Of a stretch of 64,000 nucleotides of DNA, positions 22,492 through 31,570 are shown piece after piece. Under the pieces are notes generated by a model. That model made no database searches. It had not been told where the DNA came from and saw only the letters and a program-made list of their open reading frames with translations. Each line of letters begins with the position of its first letter. Within the stretch, counting starts at the first letter, position 1. Both the position numbers and the translations under genes were made by a program. Source of the stretch: Sulfurovum sp. UBA4779 (GTDB taxonomy: Bacteria > Campylobacterota > Campylobacteria > Campylobacterales > Sulfurovaceae). The stretch is from the NCBI GenBank assembly GCA_002403155.1, contig DHHF01000008.1, positions 366,303 to 430,302 on the forward strand, in the 5' to 3' direction.

Positions 22492-25400
22492 TTAGAAGAG
22501 ATGTCTTTTCAAAATCGCCTCTTTTTGCTCTTTTGCACCGTCAATAACTTTTTTAGCTTCGTTTATTTTACTTTCTAAAACTTCTATTTTTGAAACAATT
22601 TGTTTTTGGGTTTCGAGGGATGGGAGTGGGATTTTCATTAATTCAAATGTTTTTGTTGTTATAGTGTCAAATGTCATTCCATAAGCTTGTGCTTTTAACT
22701 GATTAATCTCTCTCTTTAAAATATAGTACAAAAACCCACTCAACAATTGTTCATTTGGTCTCAAACCGTAACATGACTGATTAAATGCCATAGGTTTTGC
22801 AATTTCTGCCAATGCCCCAACTGTTCCTCTAGCTGAAATAATTACATCACCTATTTCTAAAATTTTTGTACTACTATTTCTAAGTCCTGCTTCTGTAATT
22901 GTTTTTTCAGAAGCATATACAAATCTATCATCAGAGTTAAAATCTGCCACACTTAGCCAACCAATACTTCCATTCCAATATTCTGATATATTGGTTTTTG
23001 GCGTTCCACCACCAATAATCTGAATGACTGAAGTTATTTTCACCATCTCACCACTAACCAAATTTATCTCATTTTCAATATCTCTTTTGGTTTGCTCTAT
23101 CGTCTTATTTGCCTCTAAAACTTCATCATCTACTTTTTGGCACTCTTTTACGATTTGTTCTTGAATTTCAAGGGGTGGCAGTGGGATTTTAACTTCATTT
23201 TTCAAAAATGCGCTATTTAAACTTTTACCAAAAGTGTTAAAGCTATCTTTTTCTAAATCAATTATTTTTCCATTAAATAAGTGAAATAAATAATCATCTC
23301 TTAAATCCTTTGTTTTAGGAATAAGTCCAGCTATTGCCTCATTTGTATATAAATCTTGTCCTGCAATAGCCGTTTTGCCAATAGAAAGTTTAAAGCTTAA
23401 TAATGTTGTTCCTTTTGGTATAAGTTTTACATTTGATTTTTTTATTCCCTCATTAGAAATTTTTTCTTTTGTATCGTTAATAATTTGCCCATTCATTTCA
23501 GAAATAGAAACCCATAAATTTTGCCCTTCAAAATATTCACTATTGGCTCTTGATGGTGTTCCGCCTATCAAAACTTCAACAACATCACCCAATTTTCTTT
23601 GCCATTCAGGTTTTCCAATAATTTCAATTTTTTTGTTTGGGTTTAATCCTATTGCCTTATTAAACTCAACTCGACTAAAATCAAGCATATCAATAAGCCT
23701 TGCGCGGCTGACAAACGGTTTCAGTGCTTCAGGGATTTCGTCATGCTGAACTTGATTCAGCATCTTGGATTCCGTATCAAGTACGGAATGACGGGAAAGG
23801 TCTGCGGAATGACGGGAAAAGTTATCTTTGATGATTTTGTTTATCTTGTTTTTGTCTTCGCTATTTTGCGGATTATAAAGCGGTGTATTGATACTTTTTA
23901 GCCCTTGTAGGTTTTCTAGTATGCGCTTATCCTCTTCATCAAAATCATTAGTAATAGATTCCGTATCAAGTACGGAATGACTAGAGGTGAGATAATGTAT
24001 CCCCTCATTTCCTTTGGCGCTGCTCCATTCGTAACCCAAAAACTTTTTACTCTCTTTACTTTCGCTCGGGGACTTTACGATAACTACATCACAAGAGTTT
24101 TTATGAGCAAGGCAAAAATAGTAAAATTTATCTTTTTCAATTTCTCTTATATAGTGCGTCATAGTATATTTTTTCTTTAGAGCGGTGCTTAGTTTCCCAT
24201 AGCTTTGTTTATACTCTTTGAAAGTCTCATGGGCAAAAAGTTTATCATCGATATTGCTGCAAAGAAGAGTTTTATATATTTCAAAATCTATCTCAATGTG
24301 AGAACAATATCTTTCAAGAAGCCCATCGTCATTAAATGCTTTGTTTGTCTCAAAATCACACTCAAACCAACTATCTACCATATTTTTCAAATGCTCGGAT
24401 ATATCTAGGTTTGTGTTTTTTCTACGCAAAAATAGCGTGACGGTATTTGTCCCCGTTTTGCCGAAAGTTCCGCTTCCAAACTCGGCGATGGCTACGATGT
24501 CAAAATATTTAAGGAGTATCTCTCTGGTGGCAACATAAACATTTTTTTTGTTTGTCCCTATGCTTTGGCTTCCTTTGTTAAGGATCGAACTAGGTACGAT
24601 AATCCCTGCTACGCCGCCCTGCTTAAGAAGCTGTTTGCTTTTTTCGATAAAAAAACACTCTATTGAGTTATTTGCCGAATAGCTTTTTTCATCTATAGTA
24701 TTGATTAGCTCATATTTGGCCCTATCTTCATCTTTTAGGGTTTCTAAAAAACCTTTTACGCTGTATGGAGGATTTGCTATCAGCACATCAAAAGCGTTGT
24801 TTTTTATCTTCTCATTTGAAGATAAGGCATCATCATAGATGATATTGATATCACTTCCATACATAAAAGAGCTTACTTTGGCTACTTTACTAAGTCTGTA
24901 CTCTTTTTCTATTCCTGTGATTTTTGCTGTTTTATTTATTGTGGTATATTCATTTAAAAAATGCCCCGCTCCACAAGCATAATCTATCACGCTTGGATTT
25001 TCTTTGTTTGGCAAAGAGTTTATGATAAATTTTACTATCGGCATCGGGGTAAAAAATTGCCCCTCTGATTGTTTTACACCTTGGTCAAGAAATCCTTCAA
25101 ACATATCTCCTAAAAATTGATTCTCATCGCTTGAAGTGAGGCTAATATCTTGAATCATTCTTGCGATTTTTAAAAGCACTTCAAAGTTTTGATAAAAGAG
25201 TTTTTCATTATGAACATCTATGAAAGCAAAATCGTTGTTTGTAAAAAATTTGAGTTCTCTAAAGTAGTTTTTGATTTGCTCTTTTGTAGAGTTTGGTTTG
25301 TTTTTAAACACATTAAAAGCTTCATCGATTTGGTTGTTGTCTATGTAAGTGATGGTTTCACCCAAAAACTTTTCCATACCGTTTTTGTAGAGTTGTTGGA

Positions 25401-26319
25401 GCCTGTCTTGAAAATCAAAAGGGTTGTCGTAAGCTTTCCCTTTCCAGTAAAATTTGAGCTCATTTGGATTTTCTTTTTCATCTGTGACTTTGCACAAAAA
25501 AAGATTTACAAGTTTATCAAAGGCATTTTCTCGACCGCTAACATTGTGCTGTCGTAAAATTGTAGCAAATTCGTGATATTTGCCTTGAATATCTTTTGAA
25601 CTGATATTTTTTAAGTCTTCAACGCTAAATTTTGTTTTTCCGATTTCATAGGGTTTATTGTTTTCAAAAAGTCCTAAAGTTGCAAAATCTTTTTCATAAG
25701 TATCCACCCAAACTTTATAAATATCTTCCACTTCGGTAGCATTTTTGTAGCTTTTTAGTGTTGGGTCGTTTTTTAATAACTCTTCGTTGTCCGTTATATT
25801 GATGAGATAGTAGTTTGACTGGACAGTTTCATCTATGAAATCGCTTGCATAAAGGGCTATAAATTTGGTGCTTTTTGCTTGTTGAACATAAGAAAAAAGT
25901 TGCGTGGGTTTTGTTTGGGTTGTATTCCAAGCTTTTGTAAATTCATTTCCTGCTGTTTTGCATTCGATGATAAGAAGCGATTTGCCTTCATTGTCTTTTA
26001 CTAAAATATCGGCTCTTCCGCCGCTTGCACCATGCCCTACGTGCCATTTTGGTTCAAGTTCTATATGTTTTGGATTGTAACCTTGATTTAAAAGCCTATG
26101 AACGCATTCAAAAACTACAAAATTTTCATTGGCTTTGAAATTACAAGTTTGTCTTTCCTTGACTGTAAAGCCCTTATTTTCCGGATAAATTAAAAGTTCA
26201 TTTTTAAAATCAACTTTTAGCTCACAATCAAAGTCATCAAATTTTTTAGTATAGATTTCTTTATTTTGCGAAAAATCCAGTTTGCCAAGAACTGTTCTAA
26301 AATTGTCTTTTGTAATCAT
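22492..26319 (-). CDS. single-chain restriction-modification-specificity enzyme
   Basis: 1275 residues. An N-terminal PD-(D/E)xK nuclease with Asp104, Glu119 and Lys121 (GRAD and IIECK) is followed by a helical linker, an N6-adenine methyltransferase with motif I VIDYACGAGHF (443-453) and motif IV NPPY (515-518), and two type I S-like target recognition domains near residues 895-1090 and 1095-1275, each with a GGTP start and a coiled-coil spacer (EIQEQIVKECQKVDDEV; ETQKQIVSKIEVLE). It should methylate one site and cut unmodified DNA, like type IIG/BcgI-related enzymes. There is no translocase helicase. Palindromic repeats interrupt it in frame between the methyltransferase and recognition parts. 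Confidence 0.88.
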   Translation of the reverse strand: MITKDNFRTVLGKLDFSQNKEIYTKKFDDFDCELKVDFKNELLIYPENKGFTVKERQTCNFKANENFVVFECVHRLLNQGYNPKHIELEPKWHVGHGASGGRADILVKDNEGKSLLIIECKTAGNEFTKAWNTTQTKPTQLFSYVQQAKSTKFIALYASDFIDETVQSNYYLINITDNEELLKNDPTLKSYKNATEVEDIYKVWVDTYEKDFATLGLFENNKPYEIGKTKFSVEDLKNISSKDIQGKYHEFATILRQHNVSGRENAFDKLVNLFLCKVTDEKENPNELKFYWKGKAYDNPFDFQDRLQQLYKNGMEKFLGETITYIDNNQIDEAFNVFKNKPNSTKEQIKNYFRELKFFTNNDFAFIDVHNEKLFYQNFEVLLKIARMIQDISLTSSDENQFLGDMFEGFLDQGVKQSEGQFFTPMPIVKFIINSLPNKENPSVIDYACGAGHFLNEYTTINKTAKITGIEKEYRLSKVAKVSSFMYGSDINIIYDDALSSNEKIKNNAFDVLIANPPYSVKGFLETLKDEDRAKYELINTIDEKSYSANNSIECFFIEKSKQLLKQGGVAGIIVPSSILNKGSQSIGTNKKNVYVATREILLKYFDIVAIAEFGSGTFGKTGTNTVTLFLRRKNTNLDISEHLKNMVDSWFECDFETNKAFNDDGLLERYCSHIEIDFEIYKTLLCSNIDDKLFAHETFKEYKQSYGKLSTALKKKYTMTHYIREIEKDKFYYFCLAHKNSCDVVIVKSPSESKESKKFLGYEWSSAKGNEGIHYLTSSHSVLDTESITNDFDEEDKRILENLQGLKSINTPLYNPQNSEDKNKINKIIKDNFSRHSADLSRHSVLDTESKMLNQVQHDEIPEALKPFVSRARLIDMLDFSRVEFNKAIGLNPNKKIEIIGKPEWQRKLGDVVEVLIGGTPSRANSEYFEGQNLWVSISEMNGQIINDTKEKISNEGIKKSNVKLIPKGTTLLSFKLSIGKTAIAGQDLYTNEAIAGLIPKTKDLRDDYLFHLFNGKIIDLEKDSFNTFGKSLNSAFLKNEVKIPLPPLEIQEQIVKECQKVDDEVLEANKTIEQTKRDIENEINLVSGEMVKITSVIQIIGGGTPKTNISEYWNGSIGWLSVADFNSDDRFVYASEKTITEAGLRNSSTKILEIGDVIISARGTVGALAEIAKPMAFNQSCYGLRPNEQLLSGFLYYILKREINQLKAQAYGMTFDTITTKTFELMKIPLPSLETQKQIVSKIEVLESKINEAKKVIDGAKEQKEAILKRHLF
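23743..23820. repeat. palindromic repeat element inserted in frame (copy 1)
   Basis: Two hairpins follow each other: ATGCTGAA-CTTGA-TTCAGCAT (23743-23763) and ATTCCGTA-TCAAG-TACGGAAT (23769-23789), then CGGAATGACGGGAAA repeated at 23784 and 23805 (21 bases apart, seven codons). In the minus-strand frame they encode SRHSVLDTES and LNQVQHDE, the peptide trace of a palindromic element family seen inside many bacterial proteins. Confidence 0.8.
23957..23982. repeat. palindromic repeat element inserted in frame (copy 2)
   Basis: The hairpin ATTCCGTA-TCAAG-TACGGAAT of copy 1 recurs here exactly (23958-23978), again encoding HSVLDTES. So the same gene was hit twice, about 170 bases apart, without breaking the frame. 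Confidence 0.8.
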
Positions 26320-26530
26320 CTTAACCCTTATTATCTCTCATCCGAAGCTTTAGCGCTTTAAAATATCGTTTATTTTACAGAAAATTGTCTCAGGGGAAGT
26401 TGTGCGGGTCGTTTTCATATCAAGATTACGCCCATCATATTTGCATTTTTGTCTTTTGCAACACTCTGCAACGACATCGCCTGATTGCAAGATTTTTCAA
26501 AAAGCCTTTTTCAAAAAACTTTTTTAACGA

Positions 26531-26536
26531 TATAAT
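26531..26536 (+). promoter_or_regulatory. TATAAT hexamer directly before the cardiolipin synthase start
   Basis: A perfect -10 hexamer ends six bases before the ATG, so transcription from it would begin at or next to the start codon (leaderless mRNA). The preceding 220 bases hold no gene; TTTTTCAAAAA occurs twice near 26494 and 26509. Confidence 0.35.
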
Positions 26537-26542
26537 ATCAGG

Positions 26543-27946
26543 ATGAACCCCATAACGTATCTCATGCAGCATTCGGATATAATGTTATACCACGGCCTCT
26601 TAGCGCTCAGCGGCGCGGTGGTATTGGGCGTGCTGCTTCATCTGCTTCATCAAAGGCGCCCTTCGAGCACCATCGCAGCATGGCTGATGTTCATATTGCT
26701 TCTGCCCTATGTCGCCCTGCCTTTGTATCTTATCATAGGCATACGAAAACGTAAAAACAGGTACAAAAAAGAGTCCGTTCTGCCAAACAGCACAAAAAAA
26801 CCAAAACACACCCCGGATATCGCCGGCAACTTTTTGGGGAACTACCCTCTGTATGATGCCGGTTTAAATGCCCGCATGGAGCTATTTTTTGATGCGTCAG
26901 AAGCATACGCCGCCCTTATGCATGCCATAAGCAATGCCAAAAGTTCGATCTATATCAGCATCTATATCCTTAAGTATGATACGATCGGCAAAAGCATTAT
27001 AGGCGCACTTACAAAAAAAGCCAAGGCGGGTGTGCAAGTCAAGCTTCTGATCGACTCTTTGGGTTCGGCATCCCTTTACCTGCTGCAATATAGGCTTAAA
27101 AAATTGAGAGATGCCGGTGCGGAAGTGGAATTTTTCATGCCGATATTTAAGATGCCGTTTAGAAACTATATCAACCTGAGAAACCATAGGAAAATATATA
27201 TTTTCGATGACCACATCGCGCTAAGCGGAGGCTCAAACATCTCCCGGGAGTACTTTGCCATCCCCAAAAGAAAAAGCGAATGGGAAGATATCATGTTTTT
27301 GATAGAGGGCGAATCTGTCGAGAGCTTTTTTGAGATATTTGCTTCAGACTGGCGCTATGCCTCGGATAAAAAACTTGCGTTCAATCCTCCTAAGGAGATC
27401 AAAAAAGCGGACATCTATGCGCAAATCGTACCCTCAGGGCCGGACATGCAAAGAGATACGCTTTATGAAACACTCCTTAGTGCCATATACGGCGCAAAAG
27501 AGAAGATCGCTATCATCACACCCTACTTTATACCGAACGACTCGCTTGTGGAAGCCCTCATCATCGCAAGCCACAGAGGGGTAAATGTCACTCTTGTCAC
27601 CCCGAAAGAGGCAGACCATGCCATCGTCAACCTTGTACGATGCTCTTATATGAGAGAGCTTGAGGAAGCCGGAGCGAAGATCTATCTCTACGAAAAAGCC
27701 ATGCTTCATGCAAAAGCAATTATTTTTGATGAGCATAGTGCAATGCTGGGAAGCGTCAATTTTGACAACAGAAGCCTTTTTTTGAACTATGAGGTGGCGG
27801 CATTTGTCTATTCGGACAAGATCATCGCACAGATGCTCGCATGGAGTCGCATGCTTACGGAAAACTCCTCTGAGGGGACAAACAAGGCAAGCGGTGCAAG
27901 AAAAGTGTTTGAAAACCTTCTGCGTATCTTCGCGCCGCAACTTTAA
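26543..27946 (+). CDS. cls: cardiolipin synthase, PLD family
   Basis: 467 residues. Two N-terminal membrane segments (about 15-60) anchor it in the inner membrane, followed by two phospholipase D active sites: NHRKIYIFDDHIALSGGSN near residue 215 and HAKAIIFDEHSAMLGSVN near residue 395 (HxK-x4-D with GG/GS). It joins two phosphatidylglycerol molecules to cardiolipin and glycerol. Eight bases separate it from the next gene, so the two form an operon. Confidence 0.92.
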   Translation: MNPITYLMQHSDIMLYHGLLALSGAVVLGVLLHLLHQRRPSSTIAAWLMFILLLPYVALPLYLIIGIRKRKNRYKKESVLPNSTKKPKHTPDIAGNFLGNYPLYDAGLNARMELFFDASEAYAALMHAISNAKSSIYISIYILKYDTIGKSIIGALTKKAKAGVQVKLLIDSLGSASLYLLQYRLKKLRDAGAEVEFFMPIFKMPFRNYINLRNHRKIYIFDDHIALSGGSNISREYFAIPKRKSEWEDIMFLIEGESVESFFEIFASDWRYASDKKLAFNPPKEIKKADIYAQIVPSGPDMQRDTLYETLLSAIYGAKEKIAIITPYFIPNDSLVEALIIASHRGVNVTLVTPKEADHAIVNLVRCSYMRELEEAGAKIYLYEKAMLHAKAIIFDEHSAMLGSVNFDNRSLFLNYEVAAFVYSDKIIAQMLAWSRMLTENSSEGTNKASGARKVFENLLRIFAPQL

Positions 27947-27954
27947 GGAAAGAG

Positions 27955-28686
27955 ATGTTTAAACCAAAGCGTTTTGATAAAATCCTAAAACACCAAGAGT
28001 TCAAGTTGAGGGGTGAGTTTAGCGTACTTTGCTGGAATGTGGCCAAGCTGACGCAAAAGAGCCTCTACAAAGAGTTTATAGATAAACTTATAAAAGAGCA
28101 TGACTTTGATCTGCTGCTTTTTCAGGAAGTCAAAAAAAACCTCTCTTTGGAAATGGAACTTCATGACTACTCCTATATACTTTCTCCAAATATCCAGACA
28201 AGAAAGCATATTTACGGCGTGCTAAGCGCGTTTAGGTCGTCCTGCCATGAAGATATCTGCCTTCTTAGCAAAAAGCGCGAGCTTGTGTATGCGACGCACA
28301 AAGTGTCACTGATCACCCACCACATCCTCCCCGATGAAAGACAGCTTCTCGTGGTCAATCTCCACGCTGTCAATTTCGTGCACAATAAAGATTTCAAATA
28401 TGAGCTTGACTATATCTTCGACACCATCCAAAAACACCGCGGCGCGATGATCGTTGCAGGGGACTTCAATACATGGAACAGGCAAAGGGTGGAGTATCTT
28501 TCGGAGTTTGCAAAAAAACTATCGTTGCAGATGGTGACGTTTGACGATGAATCAAACATAAAAAAGGTCTTTTTAAACTCAATCGATTATATATTTTACA
28601 GAGAGCTGAACCTCACCTGCTCTAAGGTCATAGACACTAAAAAGATATCCGACCACAACCCCATTATCGCCAAATTCAGCCTTTAA
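27955..28686 (+). CDS. endonuclease/exonuclease/phosphatase-family protein
   Basis: 243 residues with the EEP signature: CWNVAKLT (Asn metal ligand) near residue 24, LLFQEVKK (catalytic Glu) near 52, VAGDFNTWNRQR near 165 and SDHNPIIAKF (Asp-His) at the end. These are divalent-metal hydrolases of nucleic acids or phosphodiesters; related single-domain proteins in Gram-negatives are of unknown substrate. Its operon partner is cls. A lipid or nucleic-acid substrate cannot be distinguished. Confidence 0.85.
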   Translation: MFKPKRFDKILKHQEFKLRGEFSVLCWNVAKLTQKSLYKEFIDKLIKEHDFDLLLFQEVKKNLSLEMELHDYSYILSPNIQTRKHIYGVLSAFRSSCHEDICLLSKKRELVYATHKVSLITHHILPDERQLLVVNLHAVNFVHNKDFKYELDYIFDTIQKHRGAMIVAGDFNTWNRQRVEYLSEFAKKLSLQMVTFDDESNIKKVFLNSIDYIFYRELNLTCSKVIDTKKISDHNPIIAKFSL

Positions 28687-28696
28687 TGTATCGGTT

Positions 28697-29509
28697 TTAG
28701 ATCCTTTTTAATATCCCATCAAGCAGCGAAGTGCTGAGCATTCTTTTGAGATAGCCCAAAAGATAAGTGGCTTTGGTGATATAGTATCTGGGCTTTGGTT
28801 TTTTGGAAAGCATGATGCGGTGCACCACGATGGCTACCGATCCGGCGGTTTCGTTGAAAGGGACTCTTTTTTGGGTGCCTTCAAGGCTTTGTTTGTACTT
28901 TTCGGCAAAAACGGAGTGTTCGGTATCTACGTTTTCTTTGAGGTTTTTGACCGCATTGGGGCGAAAATGGCTGGTAATGGGGCCGGTGTTGAGCAGTATT
29001 GGATAGATGTTTGTGCCTTCAAGCTCCAAGCGCAGCGTATCGGTGAGCCCTTCGACGGCATATTTGCTTGCATTGTACGCGCCCCTGCCAAAAAGAGAGA
29101 TGATCCCCAGCACGGAGCTGTGCTGAATGATCTTGCCGTACCCTTGTTTGCGCATAACGGGGATGAGCTGCCTGGTACATTCATGCAAGCCAAACACGTT
29201 GGTTTCAAACTGTGTTTTGAGCACATCCGTGCGGATATCTTCAAGCGCGCCGGGCTGTCCGAAGCCTGCATTGTTAAACCATGCGTCTATCGTGCCCTCT
29301 TTTTGAAGCACGTTGGCAATGACGGCGCTGATGTGTTCAGGGTTTGTCACGTCAAGCTGCATCGCCTCTTCAAATCCGAGCGCTTTGAGTTTTTCTACAT
29401 CTTGAGGATTTCTTGCCGTAGGATAGACTTTAAAGAACCGCTCCCTAAGGTACAACGCAGTTTCAAGCCCTATGCCGCTGCTGCATCCTGTAATGACGAT
29501 ATTTGCCAT
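28697..29509 (-). CDS. short-chain dehydrogenase/reductase
   Basis: 270 residues, classical SDR: cofactor motif ITGCSSGIGLETALY at the start, NNAGFGQPG near residue 80, catalytic Ser in IQHSSVLGI and YNASKYA (YxxxK) near 150. The C-terminus has a hydrophobic tail (LLGYLKRML). Substrate unknown. The gene stands four bases after magIII, so these two are co-transcribed, although no functional link is apparent. Confidence 0.88.
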   Translation of the reverse strand: MANIVITGCSSGIGLETALYLRERFFKVYPTARNPQDVEKLKALGFEEAMQLDVTNPEHISAVIANVLQKEGTIDAWFNNAGFGQPGALEDIRTDVLKTQFETNVFGLHECTRQLIPVMRKQGYGKIIQHSSVLGIISLFGRGAYNASKYAVEGLTDTLRLELEGTNIYPILLNTGPITSHFRPNAVKNLKENVDTEHSVFAEKYKQSLEGTQKRVPFNETAGSVAIVVHRIMLSKKPKPRYYITKATYLLGYLKRMLSTSLLDGILKRI

Positions 29510-29512
29510 AGG

Positions 29513-30196
29513 CTACTCCTTTTCGCTCATGTAAGTTTCGAGGGCATCTACGACAACATTTTTGCCGCGGATATGCTCTTTGGCAAACTCTACGATTTTG
29601 CCGTGGAAGCGTGCAAAAACCGTCTGAAGCGTGACGGATTTGCCGTAGTGTTGCAAGATTTTTTCAAAATGTATTTCGATCCCTTCTTGCATCCATTCTT
29701 GCAGCTGCATATAATCCTCAAACGTGTACCCCAGTGCATCAAGCAGCCTTTGCGTGTAGCTGTCTACAACAAACACTTCACGTTCGCATGCATAGCACAG
29801 GATGGAATCCGCACTCTCCATGCCTATGCCCTGCTGTGCAAGCAGCCATTCTCTGTCTGCATTTTCTTTGAAACTCTCAAAGCTGCCGAAATCCTTAAGG
29901 AGATTTTTGCAAAAGCGTTGAAGCCTCAGTGCTTTAGTATTGTAAAAACCGCTGGGTTTTATCAAAAGCGAAAGGTGTTCAAGGTCGCAGCAGCAAAGTG
30001 CCTCAGGCGAGCAAAGCCCGTGCGCTTTGAGCTGTTGTAGGGAGAGCTCTACTTTTTCCCACTTCGTTTGCTGTGTGAGTATCGCTCCGATGACTACTTC
30101 AAACGTACCGCTGTTTGGCCACCATAAAGGATCTCTCTGGGTACGAAGATAGCCCATTTTCTTAAGGCCGCGCCAAAGATCATAACTGCTTTGCAA
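29513..30196 (-). CDS. magIII: MagIII-type 3-methyladenine DNA glycosylase
   Basis: 227 residues of the helix-hairpin-helix glycosylase family, closely following Helicobacter MagIII: WWPNSGTFEVVIGAILTQQTKW at the start, IKPSGFYNTKALRL near residue 85, the hairpin LLAQQGIGMESADSILCY near 130 and catalytic Asp in VVDSYTQRLLD, ending with ARFHGKIVEFAK. It removes 3-methyladenine from alkylated DNA and, unlike endonuclease III, has no C-terminal four-Cys iron-sulfur cluster. It starts the SDR operon. Confidence 0.9.
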   Translation of the reverse strand: MQSSYDLWRGLKKMGYLRTQRDPLWWPNSGTFEVVIGAILTQQTKWEKVELSLQQLKAHGLCSPEALCCCDLEHLSLLIKPSGFYNTKALRLQRFCKNLLKDFGSFESFKENADREWLLAQQGIGMESADSILCYACEREVFVVDSYTQRLLDALGYTFEDYMQLQEWMQEGIEIHFEKILQHYGKSVTLQTVFARFHGKIVEFAKEHIRGKNVVVDALETYMSEKE

Positions 30197-30330
30197 AAAA
30201 ACCCTTTATTTTTTTGGAAAGTATATCAAAAACGTGCAGCGATTAAAAAGCAAAAATATCTTACTCTGCATACCAATGGGATATAATACATAAAAATATA
30301 ATAATATATTATAAAATATAAAGGCAGAAT

Positions 30331-31491
30331 ATGATAGCGTCAGGAGGAGTATATCTCGTTGTTTTGGCAGCGATAGCAGGATGTGTCATGTTCTTAGAGC
30401 GGAAAATACATAAAAAAATCTTTCAATATCTTCCGGGTATTGTTTTGTTGTATTTTTTGGTGATGATGCTTGCTTCTTTAGGGCTATGGCAAAAAACAGA
30501 AAGTATCGATGCCGCATACCATGCGCTTAAATCCTATTTGCTCCCCGCAATGATTTTTTTGATGCTGCTGGGTGCGGATATACGGCAGATAGTGAAACTC
30601 GGTTTTAAGATGCTCTCGACATTTTTTCTTGCGTCGCTAAGTATCGGGCTGGGATTTATTTTTGTGTTTGCTGCCTTGCATGCCTATTTTGAAGCCGAAG
30701 CATGGAAGGCATTTGCTGCGCTGTGCGGTTCTTGGATGGGAGGTACGGGCAATATGGTGGCCATACAGGGCGCACTTAAGGTGCCTGATGAGATGATGGG
30801 GTATGTGCTTCTTGCGGATTCTGTCAATTACGCGGTATGGGTGATGGCGCTTTTGGCTTTGGTGCCGTTTGCAAAGCATTTTAACCTATGGAGCAAAGCC
30901 GATACTTCGGCTATAGATGCAGTAAGCAAAAAGCTGCTTGAGTGCAGCTATAAAGAAAATATGACAATGCTATCTGTTTTTATACTTTTGAGCGCAGGCT
31001 TTTTGGTGTCTGTGGCTGCACAATCCGGTGCATTGCTGCTGCCTAAGACATCTTTTTTGGATACTTCCGTTTGGACGGTTATTATTGCAACGCTTTTAGG
31101 GATCGTGTTTGCGATGACGCCTTTGGCAAAATTGGCGGGTTCGCTTGAGATCGGCAATGTGATGCTCTATCTTATCGTGGCGCTTGTAGCTTCACGTGCA
31201 GATTTTTCTGCATTTTCCCAAGCGCCCCTGTATGTTTTTGCAGGCTTTGCGGTGATAGCGGTACATGCGGTATTGATGGCTGTTTTTGCAAAAATTTTCA
31301 GGCTTGATTTGTTTAGTGTCGGTGTGGCTTCGCTTGCCAATATCGGAGGGGTGGCTTCTGCACCGATATTGGCATCGGCCTACTCAAGGGCATTGATCCC
31401 CGTCGGGGTGCTGATGGCAATGACGGGATATATCATAGGGACGTTCGGAGGATTGGCGGTAGGCAAAATTTTGCAGATGCTCAGCGTTTAA
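30331..31491 (+). CDS. DUF819 family membrane protein
   Basis: 386 residues with about ten hydrophobic segments, including LLGADIRQIVKLG near residue 80, a conserved AALCGSWMGGTGNMVAIQ near 130 and SLANIGGVASAPILASAYS near 330, the pattern of DUF819 proteins. They resemble secondary transporters, but no substrate is established. It lies a short way upstream of the murein-peptide recycling pair, which might hint at a peptide or amino-acid substrate, but a lipoprotein gene separates them. A very AT-rich promoter region precedes it. Confidence 0.85.
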   Translation: MIASGGVYLVVLAAIAGCVMFLERKIHKKIFQYLPGIVLLYFLVMMLASLGLWQKTESIDAAYHALKSYLLPAMIFLMLLGADIRQIVKLGFKMLSTFFLASLSIGLGFIFVFAALHAYFEAEAWKAFAALCGSWMGGTGNMVAIQGALKVPDEMMGYVLLADSVNYAVWVMALLALVPFAKHFNLWSKADTSAIDAVSKKLLECSYKENMTMLSVFILLSAGFLVSVAAQSGALLLPKTSFLDTSVWTVIIATLLGIVFAMTPLAKLAGSLEIGNVMLYLIVALVASRADFSAFSQAPLYVFAGFAVIAVHAVLMAVFAKIFRLDLFSVGVASLANIGGVASAPILASAYSRALIPVGVLMAMTGYIIGTFGGLAVGKILQMLSV

Positions 31492-31570
31492 ATTTTTGAA
31501 TACTTCACAATTTCCACACGCTATTTGGGTAAAATATCATTAATTTACAACTAAAGGAAATAGAAGCAAA

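Noticed and set aside
28820..30040. 406-codon open frame on the + strand
   Set aside because: It runs antisense across both the SDR and the MagIII genes, whose motifs are intact, and its sequence has no recognisable fold.
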